From positions 1,302,001-1,366,000 of the forward strand of contig NZ_CP099966.1 of assembly GCF_025403485.1 (NCBI RefSeq): a stretch of 64,000 nt of DNA, given 5' to 3'. Under the pieces are notes generated by a model that ran no database searches, was not told the DNA's origin, and saw nothing but the letters and a program-made list of their open reading frames with translations. Shown here one piece after another: positions 52,323 to 60,405 of this stretch; the stretch's first letter is position 1; the number at the start of each line of letters is the position of its first letter. The position numbers and the translations under genes were made by a program. The stretch comes from Chryseobacterium paludis (GTDB taxonomy: Bacteria; Bacteroidota; Bacteroidia; Flavobacteriales; Weeksellaceae).

Positions 52323-52859
52323 ATGAAAAATTTCCGAGAATCAGAAAACAAATCAATGCCAGTTCAGTCTAATACTACAGTCAATTCCAAGGTACTGAAA
52401 ATAACCAATTGGGTTGATGATTTTAATGTTCCATTTATAATGGGGAGCGCATCGATGATTATAATGCTTTTATGGGCAGGCTCTTACAAAATGACTGGTC
52501 CGGGAGCAGAAGGTATCATTCCTTTAGTAAGCAACAGCCCTTTAATCAGCTGGCATTTCAAGCTGTTTGGCCCTTATTTAGGTTCAGATATCATTGGAAT
52601 TACAGAAATTGCAGCAGCGATTTTAATGATCATTGGGTATTTCCGTCCAAAAGTGGGAATTGTCGGGGCATCTATCACTATAATTATGTTTATAACAACA
52701 GGTTCTATGTTGATTACAACACCTGATACCATTACTCTTGTAAAAGGAATAGGATATATGTCTTTTCTTGGACTATTCTTATTTAAAGACATTGTTGCTT
52801 TGGGGGTAAGTCTATTTCTTATAAGTAGTTATCGTAAAAAAGTTCCTTCCAAATTTTAG
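52323..52859 (+). CDS. DUF417 / YkgB (RclC-like) inner-membrane protein
   Basis: 178 residues. Four helices: MGSASMIIMLLWAGSYKMT, IIGITEIAAAILMIIGYF, VGIVGASITIIMFITTGSML and GYMSFLGLFLFKDIVALGVSLFLI. GxGRFLFKDIVALG-like ending and PLVSNSPLISW are the DUF417 marks. The E. coli member RclC belongs to the reactive chlorine resistance operon under the AraC regulator RclR. Here too an AraC gene is directly upstream, though broken. The stop codon overlaps that of the convergent DUF3667 gene. Confidence 0.87.
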   Translation: MKNFRESENKSMPVQSNTTVNSKVLKITNWVDDFNVPFIMGSASMIIMLLWAGSYKMTGPGAEGIIPLVSNSPLISWHFKLFGPYLGSDIIGITEIAAAILMIIGYFRPKVGIVGASITIIMFITTGSMLITTPDTITLVKGIGYMSFLGLFLFKDIVALGVSLFLISSYRKKVPSKF

Positions 52860-53548
52860 TGCTTTAAAGTCAGGTTCATTAAAATTCCTAAAATAATGAC
52901 TACAATACCAAATGTGGTCATTCCCAATATATAAGAAACAAGGGCCTTTACATAACTCATAGCCTTTGTTTTATCGAAAAATTGACCAACGGCCCACGAA
53001 AAATAGATAAAGACAATAGCTGCGGCAGCCTTCATTAATGGAAAATTAGTTAATCCTTCAAAAAGTGCAGAAACAGAAAATATCAACATTTCCATTCCAA
53101 GTATAAAACATAATAGGATTAATATTTCAAAAAAATTATAATCATATTTTCTGAAAAATACTTTCAACCAAAAAGCAATAAAGACTCCCATTATAATATT
53201 TGCATATCCATAATGGCTTTGAATCCAATCGTTAATCACATTGACTTCTGTTCCTTTTGTTGCATCATCATACTTAATATACGCTTCTTCAATATGGAAA
53301 AAATGACTGATCAAAGTATAAATCAGCGATGCTACAATAATGAATATCACAGGTTTTACAAGTCTGCTTCTATTTTCATTAATAAAATTCTTTATATTTT
53401 GTCCGGGTCTTACTAATAATTCCCGTATGGTATATAAAATACCTCTTTCAAAATGTAAAACATGTTCGATTTCATGCAAGATATACCGACCATCAATTCT
53501 TTTTGGTTTTACAGTTTGTTTGCAGTTTGAACAGAATTCTTCACTCAT
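52856..53548 (-). CDS. DUF3667 family membrane protein
   Basis: 230 residues. An N-terminal zinc-ribbon-like CSNCKQTVKPKRI is followed by RYILHEIEHVLHFERGILYTIRELLVRPGQNIKNFINENR, the DUF3667 hallmark, and five hydrophobic segments. The family is found almost only in Bacteroidota; function unknown. Its end overlaps the convergent DUF417 gene by 4 bp. Confidence 0.85.
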   Translation of the reverse strand: MSEEFCSNCKQTVKPKRIDGRYILHEIEHVLHFERGILYTIRELLVRPGQNIKNFINENRSRLVKPVIFIIVASLIYTLISHFFHIEEAYIKYDDATKGTEVNVINDWIQSHYGYANIIMGVFIAFWLKVFFRKYDYNFFEILILLCFILGMEMLIFSVSALFEGLTNFPLMKAAAAIVFIYFSWAVGQFFDKTKAMSYVKALVSYILGMTTFGIVVIILGILMNLTLKH

Positions 53549-53691
53549 AATTCGAATGGTGTTTATTAAACGGTACTATCTTTTGTAAATGATTTTTTAT
53601 CATATGGCCGGAACTAAATCCTACCGCAAAAAACGATAAATCATTTTAAACCAACTTTACACCTTTGTTTAGTTTTTATTATTTTTATCCA

Positions 53692-54453
53692 ATGGAAAAT
53701 GAAAAAAATTCATTGCTTAATCGAAATAGGATAAAAACAATATCTGACGAAGATAAACTTCAGTTTGGCGATTATCTGGAGGTCGTAAAGTCTTTTGCGA
53801 AAATTACTTATCAAAGTGTTTATGTAATCGATTATAAGGAAATGAAGTTTGAATATGTTTCAAACAATCCTTTGTTTTTATGCGGCTATTCTTCGGAAGA
53901 AGTATTTGAGATGGGTTATGAATTTTATTTCAACAATGTACCTAAAGAAGATCTTGAGCTACTGAGCATGATCAATACACTTGGATTTGATTTTTATGAT
54001 AAGCTGCCTAAAGATGCTGACAGAAAATTATACAGCATTTCTTATGATTTTCATTTAAAAGGTAAGTATGATAAGCCTGTTCTTATCAACCACAAATTAA
54101 CCCCTCTTTTCCTCAGCGGAAATGGTTCTTTATGGAAATCATTGTGTATAGTATCTATTTCGCATAATCAAAAGGCTGGGAATGTAACTATAAATAAGCA
54201 GGGTTCAGATCAGTTATGGAAATTGGATCTATCCAAAAAAATTTGGATCACAGAAAACAAACCAACACTCAAAGAAAAAGAACTGAAGATACTTCGGTTA
54301 TATGCTCAGGGATTAACGATCAATCAGATTGCAGAAAGAATATTTGTTTCACCGGATACCGTCAAATATTACAGGAGAAAAATTTTTGACACTTTTGGAG
54401 TTAAAAACTTTACAGAAGCACTTGCTTTTGCTACCAATCATAAGATTATTTAA
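53692..54453 (+). CDS. LuxR-type HTH regulator with PAS-like sensor
   Basis: 253 residues from MENEKNSLLNRN; an upstream in-frame ATG at 53665 adds only aromatic residues. The N-terminal half is PAS-like (VYVIDYKEMKFEYVSNNPLFLCGYSSEEVFEMGYEFYFNNVPKEDLELL). The C-terminal 65 residues are a LuxR HTH (TLKEKELKILRLYAQGLTINQIAERIFVSPDTVKYYRRKIFDTFGVKN). There is no receiver phospho-domain. No target gene is adjacent in the same direction. Confidence 0.9.
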   Translation: MENEKNSLLNRNRIKTISDEDKLQFGDYLEVVKSFAKITYQSVYVIDYKEMKFEYVSNNPLFLCGYSSEEVFEMGYEFYFNNVPKEDLELLSMINTLGFDFYDKLPKDADRKLYSISYDFHLKGKYDKPVLINHKLTPLFLSGNGSLWKSLCIVSISHNQKAGNVTINKQGSDQLWKLDLSKKIWITENKPTLKEKELKILRLYAQGLTINQIAERIFVSPDTVKYYRRKIFDTFGVKNFTEALAFATNHKII

Positions 54454-54632
54454 ATGAAAAACAAAGCAGGAAAGCTCTACTTTGGTTTCTTCGTTTTATG
54501 ATCTTAGAAATCCTGTTTTGTACTGAGTACCATCTATTCTGAAGGCACAGATTTTCATTTGATCTTATTTTTAATAGTCTTAGTCATGATCAATCATCTA
54601 ATAGGATAAGGAAACTGAATAATGGTATCAAA

Positions 54633-54659
54633 AAACTCCCACAAAAATTGCAGGAGTTT
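54633..54659 (-). terminator. Terminator of the T9SS protein gene
   Basis: AAACTCC (54633-54639) and GGAGTTT (54653-54659) pair across a 13-base loop, and on the minus strand the stem is followed by a T-run. It lies about 30 bp beyond the stop codon. The rest of the 237-bp gap from 54454 shows nothing more. Confidence 0.65.
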
Positions 54660-54690
54660 GGAATATGGAATAGGATATCAGTTATGATTA

Positions 54691-55488
54691 TTATTTTTTC
54701 ATCAGTTTTAAAGTTCCACTTGTTCCGGCGTTTGATTTCCATTGAACAATATAAGTTCCTCCCAATTGATTTTGGATATCGATCGGCAGTTTGTTTAATC
54801 CAGCTTCTATATCGGTAGTATATGCTCTTATTATTTTACCATTCATATCAGCTACATTAATTGAAATGGTTTCTTTATCAGCAGCGGTATAGTAAAGCTC
54901 AGAGAATCCCATACTTGGGTTGGGTACCAGAGATACATTGTTTTGAGGATTTGCAGTTTTTGAAACAGGAGGACGAACACATATATAACATAAGAATTTA
55001 GTAACCCTCATTGTATATTGATTCGGAGCTGTACAATAAAGATCAACTCCATATCCATATTGACCCGGGTATGGGTCGTATACGATCATATTGGGATCTG
55101 AAATTGTTGTATGACTTCCTACAGCAGTTGAAAGTGGATAATAAGCACTAAATAATGATGGATACACCGGATCATTAGAAGTTACTTTAACATAAGTTAC
55201 TGGAGGGGGGAAACCAGGAAGAGAAATAGAAATAGGAAAAGTGTAAATTCCAGGAAGAGCGCCTGGGCCAAATGCTTTAATTTGAGAATTAGACCCTTTT
55301 TTTATCTCAAGGTTAATAGTAGTGGGTGCATAACCCGGCGTAGTTGGAGCAAAATCATCTTGTCTGGTAACCGTAATGTTATAGGTTGGCGCAGGAGCAG
55401 TAGTACCTGGATCAGTAATTATTTTTTGGGCAGTTAATTGGTTTTGGCACACCAATACAAAAGACAGTAAGAGGATAAATTTTTTCAT
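54691..55488 (-). CDS. Secreted protein with type IX secretion C-terminal domain
   Basis: 265 residues. The signal peptide ends CQNQLTAQ (about 20). The C-terminal 75 residues (VSLVPNPSMGFSELYYTAADKETISINVADMNGKIIRAYTTDIEAGLNKLPIDIQNQLGGTYIVQW ... GTLKLMKK) are a type A T9SS sorting domain, which directs export through the gliding/secretion system and is removed at the surface. The middle has proline-rich beta sequence with no catalytic motif. Function unknown, perhaps adhesion. No T9SS component is in the window. Confidence 0.85.
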   Translation of the reverse strand: MKKFILLLSFVLVCQNQLTAQKIITDPGTTAPAPTYNITVTRQDDFAPTTPGYAPTTINLEIKKGSNSQIKAFGPGALPGIYTFPISISLPGFPPPVTYVKVTSNDPVYPSLFSAYYPLSTAVGSHTTISDPNMIVYDPYPGQYGYGVDLYCTAPNQYTMRVTKFLCYICVRPPVSKTANPQNNVSLVPNPSMGFSELYYTAADKETISINVADMNGKIIRAYTTDIEAGLNKLPIDIQNQLGGTYIVQWKSNAGTSGTLKLMKK

Positions 55489-55669
55489 TTTACTTAATTT
55501 TTAAATTGTTAGTTCTTAATAATAGATCTGTTTTTGTTGATCTTTATTGTAAAATTGAAGGTTACTAACCACTTAACAAAAGGGCAACTAGTAAATGTGA
55601 GAGATTATCTAATATCTGTTTATATTTGTTTGGTAAACGTAATTTAAGAGTTCAATAAAAGAAAGTGAT

Positions 55670-56161
55670 ATGGATTCAAATATCAGTATTATCAACAAAA
55701 ATGAAGGGAAACTATTAGCTGTTGCGGGTGGCAATTATAGAATTATAATCTCTGGCGAACAAACTGGTGGCAATTACGCTGTTATAGAAATGGTTGTGCC
55801 TCCGGGAGGAGGTCCGCCGCCACATTCACATCCAAATACCCAAGAAATGTTTCATGTCCTGGAAGGGGAAGTAGAGTTTAAAACTGAAGCAGGAAAGCAA
55901 ATTGTAAGTAAAGACGGTTTTGTTAATATTCCTTTTGGTGGTTCTATACATTGTTTTAAAAATACTTCTGAAAAATATGCCCGGTTACTCTGTACTGTTG
56001 TCCCGGCAGGATTGGAGAATTTATTTGGAGAGATAGGTATTTCCGTATTACCAGGTCAGATTTTACCCGTTCCGGAATTAACTGAAGAGCGAAAAGAATT
56101 CTTAAAAGAGATAGATCAAAAATATGGTCAGAAAACATATCCTTTTGATTTTCTGGGATAG
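55670..56161 (+). CDS. Cupin domain protein
   Basis: 163 residues of a single cupin. The metal motif is PPPHSHPNTQEMFHVLEGEVEF (His-x-His, Glu) and FGGSIHCFKNTS holds the last His. The type is that of quercetinase-like or small cupin enzymes and binding proteins. It stands alone with an AT-rich promoter region. Substrate unknown. Confidence 0.85.
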   Translation: MDSNISIINKNEGKLLAVAGGNYRIIISGEQTGGNYAVIEMVVPPGGGPPPHSHPNTQEMFHVLEGEVEFKTEAGKQIVSKDGFVNIPFGGSIHCFKNTSEKYARLLCTVVPAGLENLFGEIGISVLPGQILPVPELTEERKEFLKEIDQKYGQKTYPFDFLG

Positions 56162-56330
56162 CTCTATTTCTTTTAAATAATTCGAAAACAAAAGAGAAGG
56201 ATGATGATTCTTAAATAAAAAAACCAAAAAGAAATTTCCAATGAATTATTTTTAAGTAAAAAATATTATTTCAAGAGATATTGATAGTAGTTTCCAACGT
56301 AACTTTGCAAGATTAATTATCAATAATAAA

Positions 56331-57047
56331 ATGAAGCGTTCTTCCATTGTATCCCGTGTTATTTTAGCCATAATATTCACTTGTTCAATACTTACTTTTT
56401 CTCAAACACATGATACAAAAGATCATCCCGGAATTCATGGTATGGTTTTACTCGGGAGCGATACTCAATATGCTTCCCATCTTCCTCTTTTTCATTCACC
56501 TCATGATTATCAGGTTATTCTAAAAATAAAATTAGATGAGACATCTACCTTAAACTATCAAAAAGATAGAGTAGTACATCCGGAAAATAATATGTATACA
56601 CTGGAACCTGAAAAATTTGTGCTTCCAGGCATCCTCAATGATATCACCACTTTTAAAGCTAACATTTACAGAGGTCATTTTGAGCGCGGCGGAGAACTTA
56701 TCATAAAGGATGCGCAAGTAGAAATAACCAAAGTATTGTATTTTCATAAGCTAAACAAAGATAAAAGCGAAGGAAACCCATGTGATTATATTTTATTTGG
56801 AGATCAAAAAGAACAATTTCTAGCCCATCAGATTTTAAATCGTCCGGATTTTGATGAACTTTCAAAAATTGATATAAAAAATAAGAACGTTGCGGCTACA
56901 TTACAAAATGGTGAAATAGCAATTGTTTCCAGTAAAGCAAAAAAAACTCAATCTTTAAAAGAGAAATGCAGTGGTACTAAAGAGTATAAAAATATCAGCT
57001 TTAATAATCCTGAAATAATATATCTGGAATTTGATGAGTTACAATAA
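56331..57047 (+). CDS. Secreted hypothetical protein
   Basis: 238 residues. A signal peptide ends ILTFSQ (about 25). The mature start is His-rich: THDTKDHPGIHGMVLLGSDTQYASHLPLFHSPHDYQVILKI, a motif that recurs in secreted proteins of unknown role and could bind a metal. The rest is strand-rich with two further cysteines. No enzyme motif recognised. It is convergent with the DoxX gene at 57061. Confidence 0.7.
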   Translation: MKRSSIVSRVILAIIFTCSILTFSQTHDTKDHPGIHGMVLLGSDTQYASHLPLFHSPHDYQVILKIKLDETSTLNYQKDRVVHPENNMYTLEPEKFVLPGILNDITTFKANIYRGHFERGGELIIKDAQVEITKVLYFHKLNKDKSEGNPCDYILFGDQKEQFLAHQILNRPDFDELSKIDIKNKNVAATLQNGEIAIVSSKAKKTQSLKEKCSGTKEYKNISFNNPEIIYLEFDELQ

Positions 57048-57060
57048 TTGGAGTACAATT

Positions 57061-57531
57061 TTATCTTAATATAATCTTAGAAGAGATCAACCAATAATCC
57101 ACAGATAATGTACCACTTCCTTTAAGGATAATAATCAGTAAAATTGCCAGCAGTAATACGAAATATTCTATACCCTCGCCCTTTTTGTTTTTGAGCCAGT
57201 TCAAGGTCCATCCCTCAGGCAGATGTACAAACAAGGCTCCTAAAAAAATAACAAAATTGCCTAAAGCAGCAACTCTCCCAAGACAGCCTAGTATCAAAGC
57301 AATACTTCCCAAAGATTGCCCTATAATAACCATCCAGGTAATAAAGCCCGGAATTTTTTTAGCTCTCATCTTTAAAAAAGTCTCTTTAATTCCTACACCG
57401 CCGCCCATATCGTCAAACCAACCCAATAGCTTTTGCATTCCATAAGGAAAAATAATAATCCCGGCAGCAAGTCTAAGAATAAGATATACATAATCATTCT
57501 CCGTTTGAAGTATATCAAATAATATTTCCAT
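57061..57531 (-). CDS. DoxX family membrane protein
   Basis: 156 residues. LRLAAGIIIFPYGMQKLLGWFDDMGGGVGIKETFLKM, GQSLGSIALILGCLGR, ALGNFVIFLGALFVHLPEGW and YFVLLLAILLIIILKGSGTLSVDYWL form the four helices and conserved loops of the DoxX family, with a G-x-x-Q-K segment in helix 1. It is divergent from the phosphatase gene and has no clear partner. Its own role is unknown. Confidence 0.87.
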   Translation of the reverse strand: MEILFDILQTENDYVYLILRLAAGIIIFPYGMQKLLGWFDDMGGGVGIKETFLKMRAKKIPGFITWMVIIGQSLGSIALILGCLGRVAALGNFVIFLGALFVHLPEGWTLNWLKNKKGEGIEYFVLLLAILLIIILKGSGTLSVDYWLISSKIILR

Positions 57532-57615
57532 TTGTAGTAGTTTATGCTAATTTACATTAAAATCGATCTTTATTTTTCTTTCCAGAACATTATCAATGGA
57601 GAGTTTTTTGATAAT

Positions 57616-57647
57616 GCAAAAAAAGGGTAGTGGTGCCCTTTTTTTGC
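57616..57647. terminator. Terminator-like hairpin in a divergent intergenic region
   Basis: GCAAAAAAAGGG (57616-57627) pairs perfectly with its complement at 57636-57647 around TAGTGGTG. It would terminate in both directions, yet it lies between the starts of two divergent genes, where no long transcript is expected to end. It may close a small RNA or be left from a lost gene. Confidence 0.7.
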
Positions 57648-57734
57648 TTTTCTAAATGTTCCACCTTTTTATGATGAGAAAATGAGTATTTTTAAAATAA
57701 ATTATAGCTTTACAATATTCAAAATTTAATCCTA

Positions 57735-58340
57735 ATGAATTTAAATTTTAAAACCACAATAAAAAGAATAATAATTCCATTAGTAATAATAGGATTCTTA
57801 TTTTTAATTTGTTCTCTTTATCAGAAAAAAGTACGGTATAATTTAGTAACGATTTCAGAAAATAAAGTCTATAACTCAGGGGTTATACCTCCAAATAAAT
57901 TACCTGGTGTTCTAAAGGATCATCACATAAAAACCGTTATCGACTTACGGGATGGTGTAGAACAAACAGAACTAAATCCTGAAACAAAAAAGCAGGTGAA
58001 TGCAGAAGAAAATGCCGTAGACAAAATTTCAGGTGTTCATTATTTTAATCTGCCTACAGATCAAATTCCTCAGGATAGTACTGTAAAAAAGTTTCTAACA
58101 ATTATGGATGATCCCAAAAATTATCCGGTTTTAATTCATTGCCATCATGGGGTAGGACGTTCACGGTTGTTTAGTTCACTTTATAGAATTGAATACGAAA
58201 ACTTCACCAACGAAGATGCCAGAGCAAATGCACGTTTCGTTTGGGAATTTAGTAATAATTTCTCAAAAAGCTCTGATAAAGGAATTTACCTTATGAATTA
58301 CAAAAAAAGAAAATCAGAGGATAAGCAGGTTTATAAATAA
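57735..58340 (+). CDS. Membrane-anchored dual-specificity / tyrosine phosphatase-like protein
   Basis: 201 residues. A membrane helix at about 10-28 (IIIPLVIIGFLFLICSLYQ) anchors a DSP domain. The CX5R signature is HCHHGVGRSR with Cys136 and Arg142, and the general acid is probably Asp109 in LPTDQIP. ENKVYNSGVIPPNKL at the domain start is typical of bacterial tyrosine phosphatases. The active site would be outside the membrane. It is a lone gene with a terminator hairpin after it. Confidence 0.87.
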   Translation: MNLNFKTTIKRIIIPLVIIGFLFLICSLYQKKVRYNLVTISENKVYNSGVIPPNKLPGVLKDHHIKTVIDLRDGVEQTELNPETKKQVNAEENAVDKISGVHYFNLPTDQIPQDSTVKKFLTIMDDPKNYPVLIHCHHGVGRSRLFSSLYRIEYENFTNEDARANARFVWEFSNNFSKSSDKGIYLMNYKKRKSEDKQVYK

Positions 58341-58366
58341 TTCAGTTTTTAATAGAATATGATTCA

Positions 58367-58395
58367 AAAAATCGCCCTATAACAAGGTGATTTTT
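58367..58395 (+). terminator. Terminator-like hairpin after the phosphatase gene
   Basis: AAAAATCGCC (58367-58376) and GGTGATTTTT (58386-58395) pair with one G-U wobble and end in a T-run. Confidence 0.6.
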
Positions 58396-58571
58396 GTTTT
58401 ATGTTTTATTTCTGTTTTTAATAAAATATATCATTTTCCTCCAGAACTTCCTTAAAAATTCGAAATTTCTTCTAAATCGTTACCGATTATTGCATATCAA
58501 CCAGGACAATATTATTACGAAACTTAAGTTGTAGGATTGGCTATAGGTATAAATTTTAATTAAAAATGATC

Positions 58572-59150
58572 ATGGATAATTTAGTAGAAGCGGTAAGTAG
58601 CTATGTTATATTATTTCTTTCCGAAAATCTTTCAGAGAATCTTTCTTTTCACAGTATTGGCCATACCTATGATGTTGTAGGTGCAGCATGCGAAATTGGC
58701 ATACAAAGTAACCTTTCTGAGGAAGAATTAATTGTTTTACAGGTTGCAGCATGGTTTCATGATTGTGGATATGCCAATGTATATACCGGTCATGAAGAAG
58801 AAAGTAAAAAAATAGCAAAGAATTTTTTAGAAAATTTCGGGTGCGGAAAAAAAATGATTGACATTGTTTTAAGCTGTATAGAATCAACAAAATATCCTGC
58901 TCAACCTTCCTCATTAATTGAAAAAGTAATGTGTGATGCCGATATGTACCATTTAACGCGACCCAATTATCCAAAATATGAAAAAGCAATAAGGCAAGAA
59001 TTTGAAAAATACCTTGGTTTAATTTATACCGATGAAGAATGGATGGCAAAGAATTTCAATTTTCTGAGGGCTCATCAATTTTACACTGATTATGGTCAAA
59101 AAATACTTTCAAAGTTCAAGGAAGTGAATGTTCAGTTAATAAATAATTAA
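58572..59150 (+). CDS. HD domain phosphohydrolase
   Basis: 192 residues from MDNLVEAVSS (Met at 58566 possible). The HD motif set is present: FHSIGHTYDVVGAA (His), VAAWFHDCGYANVYTGHEEES (His-Asp), and DADMYHLTRPNY (Asp). Such proteins are metal-dependent phosphohydrolases of nucleotides or phosphate esters. It is followed after 23 bp by a half-size EamA gene on the same strand, so the two may be co-transcribed. Confidence 0.85.
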   Translation: MDNLVEAVSSYVILFLSENLSENLSFHSIGHTYDVVGAACEIGIQSNLSEEELIVLQVAAWFHDCGYANVYTGHEEESKKIAKNFLENFGCGKKMIDIVLSCIESTKYPAQPSSLIEKVMCDADMYHLTRPNYPKYEKAIRQEFEKYLGLIYTDEEWMAKNFNFLRAHQFYTDYGQKILSKFKEVNVQLINN

Positions 59151-59173
59151 TATTGAATTTAATATATAAATAT

Positions 59174-59590
59174 ATGTGGTTCTATTATGCTTTATTATCA
59201 GCTTTATTCGCTGCATTTACAGCCATTTTTGCAAAAATGGGAGTGTCCAATATTAACTCTAATCTTGCAACTGGTATAAGAACTGTGATCATTCTTATCA
59301 TGGTTTGGAGTATTGTGTTTATAAATGGTGAGGGTAAAAATATTGGTTCATTATCAAAAGTAAATATTATATTTTTAGTTCTGTCTGGAATAGCAACAGG
59401 ATTGTCTTGGATGTTTTATTTTAAAGCATTGCAAATCGGAAAAATATCACAAGTGGCAGCTGTAGATAAATTAAGCGTTGCTCTTGCCATAATTCTTTCC
59501 GTGTTGTTCTTCAAAGAAACGCTGACAATAAAGACCACAATTGGAGCTGTGTTGATAATTAGTGGAACTATTTTATTTGCATTGAAATAG
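59174..59590 (+). CDS. Half-size EamA/DMT transporter
   Basis: 138 residues from MWFYYALLSALFAAFTAIFAKMGVSNINSN, at the first ATG; a TTG at 59153 is less likely. Five membrane helices form a single EamA domain; the ending GKISQVAAVDKLSVALAIILSVLFFKETLTIKTTIGAVLIISGTILFALK is well conserved. Single-domain members work as dimers and may move small metabolites. It is next to an HD gene. Confidence 0.88.
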   Translation: MWFYYALLSALFAAFTAIFAKMGVSNINSNLATGIRTVIILIMVWSIVFINGEGKNIGSLSKVNIIFLVLSGIATGLSWMFYFKALQIGKISQVAAVDKLSVALAIILSVLFFKETLTIKTTIGAVLIISGTILFALK

Positions 59591-59661
59591 GCAGGCCAGA
59601 ATCAATTATTAAAAAGTAAACATAAATACAATTTAACATAATATAAATTATAGGATTTTTA

Positions 59662-59799
59662 ATGAACCCGAAAGGAGAGCTTTATCGCTCACATTTTCCT
59701 TACAATTTCTCTACATCCGATTCTCAGCCATTAAAATCTTGTCCTATGGCAATCTTAGTTTTTAATAAACGGGCTACCTTTATCCTAACCAAAAAATAA
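59662..59799 (+). CDS. Small ORF ahead of the glyoxalase gene (doubtful)
   Basis: 45 residues starting MNPKGELYRSHFPYNF and ending RATFILTKK, stopping 6 bp before the glyoxalase-like gene. No family is recognised and the composition is unremarkable. It may be a leader ORF coupled to the next gene or chance. The upstream stretch has no -7 element that I can defend. Confidence 0.25.
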   Translation: MNPKGELYRSHFPYNFSTSDSQPLKSCPMAILVFNKRATFILTKK

Positions 59800-59805
59800 A
59801 ATATT

Positions 59806-60201
59806 ATGAAGCCTAAAATGATCTGGTCAAATCTGGCCGTAGCCAATCTGGAACGAACACACAAATTTTATTCTGACTTAGGATTTAAACCTAATGGTCC
59901 ACACACCTCTGATCAGCTGGTAAGTTTTTTTTTCGGTGAAAATGATTTTGTCATCCATTTTTTCCTGAAGAATATTTTGGAATCCAATCTAAAGCCTTTA
60001 GAATTCTGTGATACCCAAAAAGTACATGAGATCGTTTTTACTCTATCTGCAGAAACTATAGATCAGGTAAATGACTGGGCCAAAGAAGTTGAAAAAGCTG
60101 GCGGTACTATTGTTTCAAAACCTGAAAGCTTTGGAGATAATTATTATGGATTCGTATTTGCTGATCCGGATGGCCATACCTATAACGTATTTCATATGTA
60201 G
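59806..60201 (+). CDS. VOC family (glyoxalase/bleomycin-resistance fold) protein
   Basis: 131 residues. The paired beta-alpha-beta-beta-beta units start MIWSNLAVANLERTHKFYSDLGFKPNGPH and end GFVFADPDGHTYNVFHM. The metal-ligand positions are partly visible (an early Asn/His site, HEIVFTL, and DPDGHTYNVF). Such short proteins are often annotated as lactoylglutathione-lyase-like, but the substrate is unknown. Confidence 0.85.
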   Translation: MKPKMIWSNLAVANLERTHKFYSDLGFKPNGPHTSDQLVSFFFGENDFVIHFFLKNILESNLKPLEFCDTQKVHEIVFTLSAETIDQVNDWAKEVEKAGGTIVSKPESFGDNYYGFVFADPDGHTYNVFHM

Positions 60202-60219
60202 AAATAAAAGGATATTTCC

Positions 60220-60227
60220 TATATTTG
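60220..60227 (+). promoter_or_regulatory. Promoter -7 element of the leader ORF/EamA unit
   Basis: TATATTTG matches TAnnTTTG. Transcription would start about 7 bp on, so the short ORF at 60245 is the first reading frame of the mRNA, ahead of the EamA gene. Confidence 0.6.
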
Positions 60228-60244
60228 TTTTAATATAATTCAAT

Positions 60245-60283
60245 ATGAACCATTCAAGCTGTTTGCCTCCTCCAGGATTTTAA
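60245..60283 (+). CDS. Proline-rich leader ORF, MNHSSCLPPPGF
   Basis: A 12-codon frame that ends Pro-Pro-Pro-Gly-Phe and TAA. Three prolines followed by Gly is a classic slow site for ribosomes without EF-P, and Cys/Pro content could report on amino-acid supply. It is the first ORF after a clear -7 element and lies 122 bp before an EamA transporter. Downstream, AGACA/TGTCT (60388-60404) can pair just before the transporter start codon. The ORF and the arms are seen; a regulatory function is inferred. Confidence 0.4.
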   Translation: MNHSSCLPPPGF

Positions 60284-60405
60284 TATTTCTAAAGTATACC
60301 TGAAGTATTGACGCTGATAATATATTATCGGTTGTTTTCTAATGCTTCAGATTCTATTAAATATTAATTAAAAATCTTTGTCTTCACAGACAGGCAAATT
60401 GTCTC

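Noticed and set aside
58606..59049. 147-codon frame antisense to the HD-domain gene
   Set aside because: The sense frame carries all HD motifs; the antisense product shows no recognisable features.
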